Below the pieces are notes generated by a model. That model was not told the DNA's origin, made no database searches, and worked only from the letters and a program-made list of their open reading frames with translations. From NCBI RefSeq assembly GCF_036188265.1, contig NZ_CP108093.1:4732001-4796000 (forward strand): 64,000 nucleotides of DNA, read 5' to 3'. Positions 1 to 8,070 of this stretch are shown here, one piece after another. The DNA comes from Streptomyces sp. NBC_00247 (lineage in GTDB: Bacteria > Actinomycetota > Actinomycetes > Streptomycetales > Streptomycetaceae). Position numbers and translations under genes: made by a program. The stretch's first letter is position 1, and each line of letters opens with the position of its first letter.

Positions 1-102
1 CTCGTTTCCCTGCTGCTCGCGGTCGCCATCACGGGCGCCTCGGTCGCGGTCTGCGCCGTCGTGCTGCGCTCCCTGCTCGCGTCCGGCACCAAGCGGCGCT
101 GA
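1..102 (+). CDS. C-terminal fragment of small membrane protein, probable Spd-type plasmid-spread protein of the AICE
   Basis: Frame 1 is open from the window edge and ends in TGA after 33 codons. The visible residues form one hydrophobic membrane segment (about residues 1-26) followed by a short basic tail ending KRR. In pSAM2-like integrative elements, small membrane spread (Spd) proteins lie just upstream of the replication gene on the same strand, which is the context here. Identity as a Spd protein is inferred from position and hydrophobicity only; the start and most of the gene lie outside the window. Confidence 0.5.
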   Translation, partial: LVSLLLAVAITGASVAVCAVVLRSLLASGTKRR

Positions 103-214
103 CCAGCCCACTTCCTGCCACGTCTGACCGGCCCCGGGCGGCTCTGATACCGCCAAGCATCCGCCGCCCGGGAGCCGTACCCGTCCGATCTCGCAACCGG
201 AAGGAACCTTCAGC

Positions 215-1621
215 ATGCCCCACCGGGCCCCGTTCACGACGAAGAATGCGCCCACAACTGTCCGACCGCTCGACCCGATCGTCCTCGGCGACGTGCTCCG
301 GGTCGCCTCGGACCCCGGCTACCCCCGCTGGGAGGACCAGATCCGCCGCACCGGCGGCTGCGCCGACCCGATCCACCTGAGCGGCTGGGTCCTCCACAAG
401 GACAAGACCACCGGCGAGAGCCTGCACCACTACTCCACGGCGGGCGAACCGGGCGGACGCCTCCGCATCGCCTGCGGAAACCGCCGCGCGTCCCGCTGTC
501 CCTCCTGCGCGTGGACCTACGCGGGCGACACCTACCACCTGATCCGCGCCGGACTGGCCGGGGACGACCGCCGAGACATCCCGGCGAGCGTCCGCGACCA
601 CCCGCGCGTCTTCGCCACCCTCACGGCTCCCTCGTTCGGCCCGGTCCACAACCGCCCCGATCACGGCACCTGCCGCTGCGGCACCCACCACGCGGCCAAC
701 GCACCGGAGTTGGGAACGGCCCTCGACCCCGACACCTACGACTACGCGGGCGCCGTGCTCTTCAACAACCTCGCCGGACAGCTCTGGCAGCGCTTCACCA
801 CCCGGCTCCGCCGTGAACTCGCCGCCCGCGCCGGCCTGCCGCGAAGCGAACTCGCCGCCCATGTCCGTCTGTCGTACGGCAAGGTCGCCGAGTTCCAGAA
901 GCGCGGCGCCCTGCACTTCCACGCGGTCGTACGCCTCGACGGTCCGGCCGGTCCGGGGACGCCTCCGCCCGCGTGGGGCACGGTCGCGCTCCTGACCGAC
1001 GCGATACGTGCCGCAGCCGCGCACACGTACACATCCGTCTCGATCCCCGCTTCCGGCGACCAGCCTGCCCGTACCTTCCGATGGGGCCGACAGCTCGACG
1101 TGCGCCCGGTGAAAGCCTTCGACGGCGGCTCCGATCTCAGCGAACAGGCCGTCGCCTCCTACGTGGCGAAGTACGCCACCAAGGCCGCCGAGAACACCGG
1201 CACCCTGGACCACCGCATCGGCGAACTCTCCGAACTCGACCGTCACGGGGTCCCGGACCACACCCGGCGTCTCATCGTCGCCTGCCGCGATCTGGACCCG
1301 CTCTACCCGGACCGGCGCATCTGGGCTTGGGCGCACATGCTCGGCTTCCGCGGGCACTTCTCGTCCAAGTCGCGCACGTACTCGACCACCCTCGGCGCCC
1401 TTCGCCAAGCTCGCGCCGACTACCGCGCCGCTCAGGAATCACCGGCCTTCGACCTCGACGACCGGGAGCCGGACACCGTCCTCGTCCTGACCGACTGGCA
1501 GTACGCCGGCCACGGCCACACCCCGGGTGAGGCCGCACTCGCCGCCACCATCGCCCGGGACCTCCAGCTCAACCGGGAGACCGCCCGCGACGCCCTCCGG
1601 AGCGAAGGGAGCGAGTCATGA
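215..1621 (+). CDS. Rolling-circle replication initiator of AICE (RepSA-like, HUH family)
   Basis: The 468-residue protein matches the pSAM2 RepSA type of replication initiator, which nicks the element's double-strand origin and starts rolling-circle replication of the excised circle. Visible motifs: a cysteine cluster at C87/C95/C98; an LTAPS-type motif at about 136-140 (HUH motif 1 region); a metal-binding H-F-H at 234-236 inside GALHFHAVV (motif 2); and Y316-V-A-K-Y320 carrying the likely nicking tyrosine (motif 3). The start ATG has a GGAAGGA ribosome-binding site 9 bases upstream. The gene overlaps xis by four bases (ATGA), forming a rep-xis-int operon. It looks intact, so the element may still replicate. 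The family assignment is firm; the exact nick site is not identified. Confidence 0.92.
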   Translation: MPHRAPFTTKNAPTTVRPLDPIVLGDVLRVASDPGYPRWEDQIRRTGGCADPIHLSGWVLHKDKTTGESLHHYSTAGEPGGRLRIACGNRRASRCPSCAWTYAGDTYHLIRAGLAGDDRRDIPASVRDHPRVFATLTAPSFGPVHNRPDHGTCRCGTHHAANAPELGTALDPDTYDYAGAVLFNNLAGQLWQRFTTRLRRELAARAGLPRSELAAHVRLSYGKVAEFQKRGALHFHAVVRLDGPAGPGTPPPAWGTVALLTDAIRAAAAHTYTSVSIPASGDQPARTFRWGRQLDVRPVKAFDGGSDLSEQAVASYVAKYATKAAENTGTLDHRIGELSELDRHGVPDHTRRLIVACRDLDPLYPDRRIWAWAHMLGFRGHFSSKSRTYSTTLGALRQARADYRAAQESPAFDLDDREPDTVLVLTDWQYAGHGHTPGEAALAATIARDLQLNRETARDALRSEGSES

Positions 1622-1818
1622 CCACCGCCGTCCGGTCCCGCACCACGCTGCTCACCCTCGCCGAGGTCTGTGACGAACTGGCCGTCTCGCGCTCGACCTT
1701 CTACGACTGGCGGGCCAAGCACCGGGCGCCCCGCTGCATCAAGCTGCCGAACGGCGACCTGAGAATTCGACGGCTCGACCTCGACCACTGGCTTGACGAC
1801 CGTGAGGACGCCGCCTGA
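1618..1818 (+). CDS. xis: Excisionase (Xis), helix-turn-helix DNA-binding protein of the AICE
   Basis: This 66-residue protein begins at an ATG overlapping the rep stop codon and is preceded by GAAGGGAG. The core TLAEVCDELAVSRSTFYDWR (about residues 12-31) is the MerR/BldC-like winged helix-turn-helix of actinobacterial excisionases, followed by the usual R-x-L wing and a terminal acidic stretch. Xis proteins bind arms of attL/attR and steer the tyrosine integrase toward excision. Its stop codon overlaps the int start by one base, so int and xis are probably made together. Size and gene order are as in pSAM2-type elements. Confidence 0.9.
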   Translation: MTTAVRSRTTLLTLAEVCDELAVSRSTFYDWRAKHRAPRCIKLPNGDLRIRRLDLDHWLDDREDAA

Positions 1819-3212
1819 TGGAGACGACCTACGACGTCAAGGTCTACAAGATCTACGTCTACAAGGGCACCCGGAAGTCCAGCTACACGGTGCGATGGGA
1901 AGTCGCCGGAAAACGCTGGCGCGAGCAGTTCGACACGGTCGCGCTCGCCGAGGGCTTCCGTTCCGGACTCATCACGGCGACGGGCAAGGGTGAGGCGTTC
2001 GTCATCGCGACCGGCCTGCCGGTCTCGCATCGTTCGAAGTCCGCCGCCGTGAGCTGGTACGCCTTCGCCACCGAGTACGTGGACGCGCGCTGGTCCCAAC
2101 TCGGCGGCAACAGCCGGAAGAACCTCGCGAAGACGCTGACCGCGACCACCATCGCGCTTCTGCGCACCCGGCCTGCCCAGTTCGAGCCCGTGGCGGTGCG
2201 TACCGCGCTGCGCGAGTGGGCGTTCAACACGAACCGGCGGAGTACGGCCCCTGACGACGTGGAGACCATCCTCCGATGGGTGGAGCGGAACTCGCTGCCC
2301 GTCTCGACCTGGGAGGACCCTGGCAAGGTCGACGAGGTTCTACGAGCCATCGACACGCGCCTTGACGGCAAGCAAGCCGCCGCCTGGTCGCGCAAGCGTC
2401 ACCGCCGCATCCTCAACGTCGTCATGAAGCACGCGATCCGCCGGCGCGTTCTGCGGACCAACCCGCTCCCCAAGGGGAAGGAGGCGACGGCCGTCGCCAA
2501 GACCACGAACGCCGTGGACAAGCGGTCGCTGATGAACCCCGATCAGGCGGCGGCCCTGCTCGACTGGATACGGCGACGGCCTCGCGGAGGCAAGCGGCTG
2601 CACGCGTTCTTCGTGACGCTGTACTACTGCGGTCTGCGCCCTGAGGAAGCCGTGGCCATGCGGGTCAAGGACGTGTCGCTACCCGCGCTGGGTGTCGCGG
2701 ACCAGTGGTGTGAACTGCTGATCCACACGGCGACCCCGGAGGTGGGCAAGCAGTGGACCGACACCGGCAAGATCCACGAGGAACGCGACCTCAAGGGCCG
2801 TGCCGAGGGGGAGACACGCACAGTGCCGGGGCATCCCGCCCTGACGCGGGTCCTGCGGCAGCACATCGCGGACGAAGCCCTCCAGCCCGGTGATCTCCTC
2901 TTCCAGGGTGAGACAGGCGGCGTCCTCGCGGGCTCGGTGATCCGGCGGGCCTGGCGCAGTGCGCGCGAGGCGGTGTTGGCTCCACATGTCATCGAATCGC
3001 CCACCGGACGGCGGGTGTACGACAACCGGCACACGCGCCTGACGAAGTGGCTGAATGACGGCGTCCCGCCGGCCCAGGTCGCGGACTGGGCGGGCAATAG
3101 TGTTCCGGTGCTTCTGGCCACGTACGCGCGATGCGTGGAAGGACAACTTCCCGATCTCAAGAGGCGGCTCGAAGCGGCGGGAGACCTACCCGAACCGCCG
3201 CCCGCAGGCTGA
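1818..3212 (+). CDS. int: Site-specific tyrosine integrase of the AICE
   Basis: The 464-residue protein catalyses recombination between the element's attP and the chromosomal attB at the tRNA gene. It has an N-terminal arm-binding region, a SAM-like core-binding domain (about 75-190) and a C-terminal catalytic domain. Visible catalytic residues are R274 (in GLRPEEA), R404 (in Y-D-N-R-H-T) and the nucleophile Y436 (in TYARC). The usual box II histidine is replaced by Tyr and the third-box His by Asn (AGNS); both variants occur in Streptomyces AICE integrases. The ATG overlaps the xis stop. The gene ends 177 bp from the tRNA 3' end, the expected position of an integrase next to its attachment site. 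Confidence 0.95.
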   Translation: METTYDVKVYKIYVYKGTRKSSYTVRWEVAGKRWREQFDTVALAEGFRSGLITATGKGEAFVIATGLPVSHRSKSAAVSWYAFATEYVDARWSQLGGNSRKNLAKTLTATTIALLRTRPAQFEPVAVRTALREWAFNTNRRSTAPDDVETILRWVERNSLPVSTWEDPGKVDEVLRAIDTRLDGKQAAAWSRKRHRRILNVVMKHAIRRRVLRTNPLPKGKEATAVAKTTNAVDKRSLMNPDQAAALLDWIRRRPRGGKRLHAFFVTLYYCGLRPEEAVAMRVKDVSLPALGVADQWCELLIHTATPEVGKQWTDTGKIHEERDLKGRAEGETRTVPGHPALTRVLRQHIADEALQPGDLLFQGETGGVLAGSVIRRAWRSAREAVLAPHVIESPTGRRVYDNRHTRLTKWLNDGVPPAQVADWAGNSVPVLLATYARCVEGQLPDLKRRLEAAGDLPEPPPAG

Positions 3213-3389
3213 CGGGACGGCGGAAAACTTCGGCACGTATTCGGCACAGCCACCCGCAGAACCCCGGTGACAGCCGTACGGCCCCGGACTTTTCCTTGAT
3301 CATCGGGGGAGGGTCCGGGGCTTCACCGTCCCCGCCGAAACCTGCCCTGACCAGCGAAAAGCCCTCCCATCTGGGAGGGCTTCAGGCAG
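3213..3389. other. AICE right-end region (probable attR side) between int and tRNA-Arg
   Basis: This 177-bp non-coding stretch separates the integrase stop codon from the 3' end of the tRNA-Arg gene. AICEs integrate by recombination at the 3' half of a tRNA gene, so the crossover identity segment should lie at or just inside the tRNA 3' end (about 3390-3430), and this stretch should hold integrase arm sites. No direct repeat can be assigned because the other end of the element lies outside the window. The only clear structure is the hairpin at 3357-3382. Confidence 0.6.
3357..3382 (-). terminator. Rho-independent terminator of tRNA-Arg
   Basis: Read on the minus strand, an 11-bp stem (AAGCCCTCCCA pairing with TGGGAGGGCTT) with a two-base loop is followed by TTTT, eight bases beyond the tRNA 3' end. 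This is a classical intrinsic terminator. It lies on the element side of the tRNA, so it either belongs to the att identity segment or is carried by the element. Confidence 0.85.
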
Positions 3390-3462
3390 TGCCCCCGGCA
3401 GGACTCGAACCTGCGGCCAAGCGCTTAGAAGGCGCCTGCTCTATCCACTGAGCTACGGGGGC
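3390..3462 (-). tRNA. tRNA-Arg (anticodon TCT), AICE integration target
   Basis: The minus strand folds as a full cloverleaf: acceptor GCCCCCG with CGGGGGC, D arm GCTC...GAGC, anticodon stem GGCGC/GCGCT with loop CTTCTAA giving anticodon TCT (reads AGA), and T arm GCAGG-TTCGAGT-CCTGC, then discriminator A. CCA is not encoded. The gene is intact on the chromosomal side of the integrase, so element insertion preserved the tRNA, as is usual for AICEs. Confidence 0.95.
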
Positions 3463-3770
3463 CGGGTGTGGGCTGTGACGGACGGGGGTCCTGTGGTGGG
3501 GGAGTCCCTGGCCGTGCCCGGACAAGGATAGGGCTCTTGTCGCGGTGTCCCGGTTGCTTCGCCTGCGTGGCACCTTGTGGAGGTTCGGTGAAGCGAACCG
3601 ATAATCGCAGCTGGGTACGGATCGCGCATCGGTTTTCGGGTCGGATCGCGTGGGTGTTGTGCACTCGTTATGCCCGCGCTGTGCGGGTCTCCGCTGCTCT
3701 CGGAGTGGAACCGCCGCGCACGGGTGGCCATACGCTTCAAAAAGGCACCTAAAGCGGGCATTCTTCGCAT
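3463..3770. other. Non-coding region between divergent tRNA-Arg and dynA
   Basis: This 308-bp stretch must hold the tRNA promoter (minus) and the dynA promoter (plus). It is somewhat less G+C rich than its surroundings, especially 3540-3760. No convincing -10/-35 pair was found by eye and no supported gene is seen. Confidence 0.5.
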
Positions 3771-5426
3771 GTGGTGACCTTGGATGTACGGCCTCAGCTC
3801 ATCGACGCACTCTCCGTCCTGCGCGACCGTGTCGCTGCCGTGCGTCTGCCACTACCGCTCCCCGGATCGGAGCGGGCCCGTCAGACCAGGGCCGAACTCC
3901 TCGCGCAGCTCGACGACTACCTGCTGCCCCGGCTCCGGGCCCCCGAGGCGCCGCTGCTCGCGGTGATCGGCGGGTCCACCGGGGCGGGGAAGTCCACGTT
4001 GGTCAACTCGCTCGTCGGCTGCCGGGTCAGCGAGGCGGGGGTGCTGCGGCCGACGACCCGGACGCCGGTGCTGGTCTGCCACCCGGACGACCACCACTGG
4101 TTCGCGGACGTACGGGTGCTGCCGGAGCTGATCCGGGTCTGGCTGCCGCCTGGGCGGGGGGCCGGGGCGGACGGGATCGAGGAGGCGGGTGTCGGACGCG
4201 CTCGCGGGGCGGTACCGGAACTGCGGATCGAGACGGCGATGAGCCTGCCGCGCGGCCTCGCGCTGCTGGACGCCCCCGACATCGACTCGCTCGTCGAACG
4301 CAACCGGGTCCTCGCCGCCGAACTCGTCTGCGCGGCCGATGTGTGGGTGATGGTGACCACGGCGTCCCGGTACGCCGACGCGGTGCCCTGGCACATGCTG
4401 CGTACGGCGAAGGAGTACGACGCCTCGCTGGTCAGCGTCCTCGACCGGGTGCCGCACCAGGTGGTGGGGGAGGTGTCCCGCCAGTACGCGGCGCTGATGA
4501 CCCGGGCCGGGCTCGGAGACGTACCCCGGTTCACCATCCCCGAGTTGCCCGAGTCGGCGGGCGGTGCCAGTGGGCTGCTGCCCACCACGGCCGTAGCCCC
4601 GCTGCGCGCCTGGCTCACCCACCGGGCCCAGGACCCCGCCGCCCGCCAGCAAGCCGTGGGGCGTACGGCGTCCGGGGTCATCGAGTCGCTGAACGTACGG
4701 ATTCCCGCCCTGGCCGGGGCCGTCGCCCAGCAGTACGCGGCGGCCGTCAGGCTGACCGGAGCGGTCGAGGACGCGTACGAGAAGGAGGCCGAGCGCATCC
4801 GCCGCCGGCTCGGAAACGGGGCCGTGCTGGCGGGGGACGCCCGGACGCGCTGGCGTGGGTACCCGCTGGACAGTTCGGCGTGCGAGGTGCTGGAAGCGCT
4901 GGTGGAGAGCCTGGTCGCGTTGATCCAGTGCGCCGTCGCCGCTGCCGACGAGAAGATCCGTACGACCTGGCGGCGTGATCCGGCAGCGGCGGCGTTCCGC
5001 TTCGAGGGCTCCGGCAAGGAGAGCGGCGGCTGGGGTCCGGCGGAGGACGTCGAAGGGCGGATCGCGGTAGCGGTACGCCGGTGGCGGCGGGTCGTCGAAG
5101 AGCTGGCCGAGGAAGAGGTGGGCCGGCTCGACCGCAGCGTCGCGCCGGATTCGGAGACCGTCGCCGCGCTGCTCGCCGCCGCCTTGCTCGGCGGTCGCCG
5201 TGCCCGTAGCGCCGGGGAGCAGCTCGCCGAACGCATCGGCGCCCAGGGCGCCCTGCGGTTGCGGGACAAGGGCGGGTCCCTGCTCACCAGTTATCTGGAC
5301 CAGGTGCTGCGGGTGGAGCGGGAACGGCGGCTCGCCCCGCTCGACGCGCTCGACATCGCCCCCGAACCGCAAGCAGAGCTGATCGCCGCACTGTCCGTGC
5401 TGCAGAAGGAGAGGAGGCAGCGATGA
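3771..5426 (+). CDS. dynA: Dynamin-like GTPase DynA
   Basis: The 551-residue P-loop GTPase has GGSTGAGKST with K74 as the Walker A lysine, a G2-like RPTTRTP at about 93-99 and a G3-like hydrophobic strand followed by DAPDID. The rest is helical with acidic and arginine-rich segments, as in bacterial dynamins. In Streptomyces, paired dynamins DynA and DynB are encoded together and stabilise FtsZ ladders during sporulation septation; the layout here (two adjacent GTPases, the second with membrane segments) matches. The start is one of two consecutive GTG codons. The stop overlaps the dynB start (ATGA), so translation is coupled. Naming rests on family architecture and gene pairing. Confidence 0.78.
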   Translation: MVTLDVRPQLIDALSVLRDRVAAVRLPLPLPGSERARQTRAELLAQLDDYLLPRLRAPEAPLLAVIGGSTGAGKSTLVNSLVGCRVSEAGVLRPTTRTPVLVCHPDDHHWFADVRVLPELIRVWLPPGRGAGADGIEEAGVGRARGAVPELRIETAMSLPRGLALLDAPDIDSLVERNRVLAAELVCAADVWVMVTTASRYADAVPWHMLRTAKEYDASLVSVLDRVPHQVVGEVSRQYAALMTRAGLGDVPRFTIPELPESAGGASGLLPTTAVAPLRAWLTHRAQDPAARQQAVGRTASGVIESLNVRIPALAGAVAQQYAAAVRLTGAVEDAYEKEAERIRRRLGNGAVLAGDARTRWRGYPLDSSACEVLEALVESLVALIQCAVAAADEKIRTTWRRDPAAAAFRFEGSGKESGGWGPAEDVEGRIAVAVRRWRRVVEELAEEEVGRLDRSVAPDSETVAALLAAALLGGRRARSAGEQLAERIGAQGALRLRDKGGSLLTSYLDQVLRVERERRLAPLDALDIAPEPQAELIAALSVLQKERRQR

Positions 5427-7810
5427 CTGCCGTCGTGGATCAGGACCGGGAACAAGGCGATCAGGGCCCGGAGCAAGGGGATCGAGCTTGGGAACACGGC
5501 GATCGGGGCCGGGGACAAGGCGATCAGGGCAGGGCGCAGGGGGAAGAGGGGAGCCCTGGGCGGGTCGAGGCGGACGCGGGCGGTGGCGGGACCGATGCGA
5601 GGGCGCCGGAGGAGTCCGATGGCGGCCCGGAGGTTTCCAGCCCGGCGGCCCGGCCCGGGGGTGCCGCGGCAACCGGTGACCCGGAGGCCCCGGGAGCCGG
5701 GCGTACGGCCCGGAACGCGGGGGCGCCCGGGTCGGCGGACGCACCCGGAGAGCGGGGCGGCGTGCCGGGACCGACGGGTGAGCGGGGCGGGCCGGACGGG
5801 CCTGCCGTACCCCGATCCGCTGGTGAGCCGGAGCCGCAGGACACCGCCGTCACCCCCTCGGGCCTGCCCTCCCACTGGGACGACGGGCTGATCGCACGCC
5901 GGGCCGCCGCCTCCCGGGCCAAGGGCCACGACCTGGGGCGGGCGGTGCGGGAGGACGAACCTGGACCCGAGGTGGAGGCGTACGTACCGTCCGGCGGTAC
6001 GCTCCGGCCGCGGCTCGAAGCGCTGCGTGAGCTGGTCGGTCTCTCCCGCGCACGGCTCGACCAGGGGGCGCTCGCCGAGGCCGGCCGGGTACTCGAAGAG
6101 GCCGCCGCGCGTCAGCGGCTTTCCTCCCGGCACACCGTGGTCGCCCTCGCCGGGGCGACGGGCAGCGGGAAGTCCTCCCTGTTCAACGCCCTCGCCGGAG
6201 CCCAGATCTCCGACACCGGGGTACGCCGGCCGACCACCTCCTCCCCGATCGCGTGCAGTTGGACGGACGGGGCGGCCGGCCTCCTCGACCGCCTGGCGAT
6301 CCCGGGCCGGCTCCGACGCAGGCCGCAGCCGGGGACGGCGGCGGCCGACCCGGCGCTCCAGGGGCTCGTCCTGGTGGACCTCCCCGACCACGACTCGGCG
6401 GCTGCCGGGCACCGGGAGCAGGTGGACCGGGTCCTCGCGCTGGTGGACGCGGTGGTCTGGGTCGTGGACCCGGAGAAGTACGGCGACGCGGCCCTGCACG
6501 AGCGCTATCTGCGCCCGCTCGCCGGACACGCGGAAGTCAGCTTCGTCGTGCTCAACCAGATCGACCGGCTGCCCGGCGAGGCCGCCGACCTGGTCCTCGA
6601 CGATCTGCGCAGGCTGCTCGACGAGGACGGCATGGCGGTGGGTGAGCACGGCGACCCCGGCGCCACCGTGCTCGCCCTGTCCGCCCTCACCGGCGAAGGG
6701 GTGGGGGAACTGCGCGAGTCGCTGGGCAAGTTCGTGCAGGAGCGTACGGCCGCACAGCGCCGGCTCTCCGCCGACGTGGACGCCGCCGCCGCGCGGCTGC
6801 GGCCGGTGTACGTCGCGCAGGGGCGGCCCGGGCTGGGCGAGCGGGCGCGGGAGGAGTTCACCGACCGGCTCGCGGACGCGGTCGGCGCTTCGGCGGCCGG
6901 GCAGGCGGCCGAGCGGGAGTGGCGCCGTAACGCGGGTCGGGCCTGCGGCACTCCGTGGCTCCGGCTCTGGCGCTGGTACGAGTCGACGCGCAGGCTCGGC
7001 GGCCTGGAACGGATGGGCCAGGTCCTCGCACCGCCACGCGAGGAGGAGCAGGCCACCGCGCGGCAGCGGGTCGAGCAGGCAGTACGGATCGTGGCGGACG
7101 ACGCCGCCGCGGGGCTCCCGGACCCGTGGGCGCAGGCCGTGCGCGAAGCCGCGCACAACGGGGCGAAGGGGCTGTCCGAGGCGCTGGACGAACTGGCGGA
7201 TAAGGCGGGTTCGGCTGCTCCCGTCCGTGGCCGGAGGACCGGCGGCGGTAGGGGAAGCGACGCGGAAAGCGGTACGGGAGACGGTGCGGGAGCCTCCGGG
7301 GAGGGAGGGGAGGGAAGGGAGCACGGCGCCGGCCGGGTGCGCGGCCCGGGCCGGTTCGGACGGAGCCGTTCCCGGGGGGCCGGTACGGAGACCGGAGCCG
7401 GCGGTGCCCAGGGTTCGCCCCTGCTCCCGGGCCGCCCCGCCAGGCCGGCGCGCCCCAGGTGGTGGCCGGCGGCGGTGGTGGTCCAGGCGTCCATGACCCT
7501 GCTGCAGATCTTCGGCGGACTGTGGCTGGTCGGCCAGATCGCCGGCGTTCTGGAACCGGGACTGATCGTCCCCGCGCTCGTGATGCTCGCCGGAGTCGTC
7601 GGTGGTCCGCTGGTGGAGTGGGCGTGCGCGGCCGCCGCGCGGGGACCGGCGCGCCGGTACGGGCAGGAGATCGAGCGGCGGTTGCGGGACGCGGCGGCCG
7701 GATGCGGCCGGGCCAGGGTCCTCGATCCGGTGGCCGCCGAACTCGCCCGCTACCGCGAAGTGCGCGAGCGGTACGGGGCGGTGACGGAGTTTTCCACAAC
7801 CGGCGGGTAG
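5423..7810 (+). CDS. dynB: Dynamin-like GTPase DynB with C-terminal membrane segments
   Basis: This 795-residue protein overlaps dynA by four bases and has a strong AAGGAGAGGAGG site. The first 150 or so residues are low-complexity (Gly/Pro/Asp/Glu/Arg) and probably disordered. A GTPase domain follows: GATGSGKSS Walker A near 242-250, a G2 region with RPTTSSP, G3 VDLPDHD and G4 NQID. Near 680-740 are two hydrophobic segments separated by a short turn, a hairpin membrane anchor as described for DynB. The family is often annotated as YfjP-like GTP-binding protein. The likely role is a partner of DynA at sporulation septa. A second Gly-rich linker lies just before the membrane anchor. Confidence 0.78.
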   Translation: MTAVVDQDREQGDQGPEQGDRAWEHGDRGRGQGDQGRAQGEEGSPGRVEADAGGGGTDARAPEESDGGPEVSSPAARPGGAAATGDPEAPGAGRTARNAGAPGSADAPGERGGVPGPTGERGGPDGPAVPRSAGEPEPQDTAVTPSGLPSHWDDGLIARRAAASRAKGHDLGRAVREDEPGPEVEAYVPSGGTLRPRLEALRELVGLSRARLDQGALAEAGRVLEEAAARQRLSSRHTVVALAGATGSGKSSLFNALAGAQISDTGVRRPTTSSPIACSWTDGAAGLLDRLAIPGRLRRRPQPGTAAADPALQGLVLVDLPDHDSAAAGHREQVDRVLALVDAVVWVVDPEKYGDAALHERYLRPLAGHAEVSFVVLNQIDRLPGEAADLVLDDLRRLLDEDGMAVGEHGDPGATVLALSALTGEGVGELRESLGKFVQERTAAQRRLSADVDAAAARLRPVYVAQGRPGLGERAREEFTDRLADAVGASAAGQAAEREWRRNAGRACGTPWLRLWRWYESTRRLGGLERMGQVLAPPREEEQATARQRVEQAVRIVADDAAAGLPDPWAQAVREAAHNGAKGLSEALDELADKAGSAAPVRGRRTGGGRGSDAESGTGDGAGASGEGGEGREHGAGRVRGPGRFGRSRSRGAGTETGAGGAQGSPLLPGRPARPARPRWWPAAVVVQASMTLLQIFGGLWLVGQIAGVLEPGLIVPALVMLAGVVGGPLVEWACAAAARGPARRYGQEIERRLRDAAAGCGRARVLDPVAAELARYREVRERYGAVTEFSTTGG

Positions 7811-7921
7811 TCCACAGGCCCCGGCAGGAACGCCGCACCTCGTCCAGCATGGAGTCCTGGTCGGACAGGGACCAGCACCGGTCCGTCATCGGGCCCGGTG
7901 ACGGGAGGCGGCAGGACGGGG

Positions 7922-7967
7922 CGCGGGAGAGCCTCGCGAGCCCACCGGCCCGCGGGGCTCTCCCGCG
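7922..7967 (+). terminator. Hairpin terminator after dynAB
   Basis: A perfect 12-bp stem (CGCGGGAGAGCC with GGCTCTCCCGCG) encloses a 22-base loop, 110 bp after the dynB stop and about 100 bp before ssbB. It has no T tract, common for Streptomyces terminators. It suggests that ssbB has its own promoter. Confidence 0.55.
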
Positions 7968-8070
7968 TTCCGGACCCGCTCGCGCACGGAGGGATGCTCG
8001 CACGCGGGCGACTGTCCGGTACGCGGTCGGCTGTTCGTACACACAGGAAGCGAATACGGGGGGACAGGAC

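Noticed and set aside
3852..5744. Open minus-strand frame of 630 codons across dynA
   Set aside because: The translation is Pro/Arg/Gly shadow sequence, while the plus strand carries the P-loop GTPase motifs and overlap with dynB.
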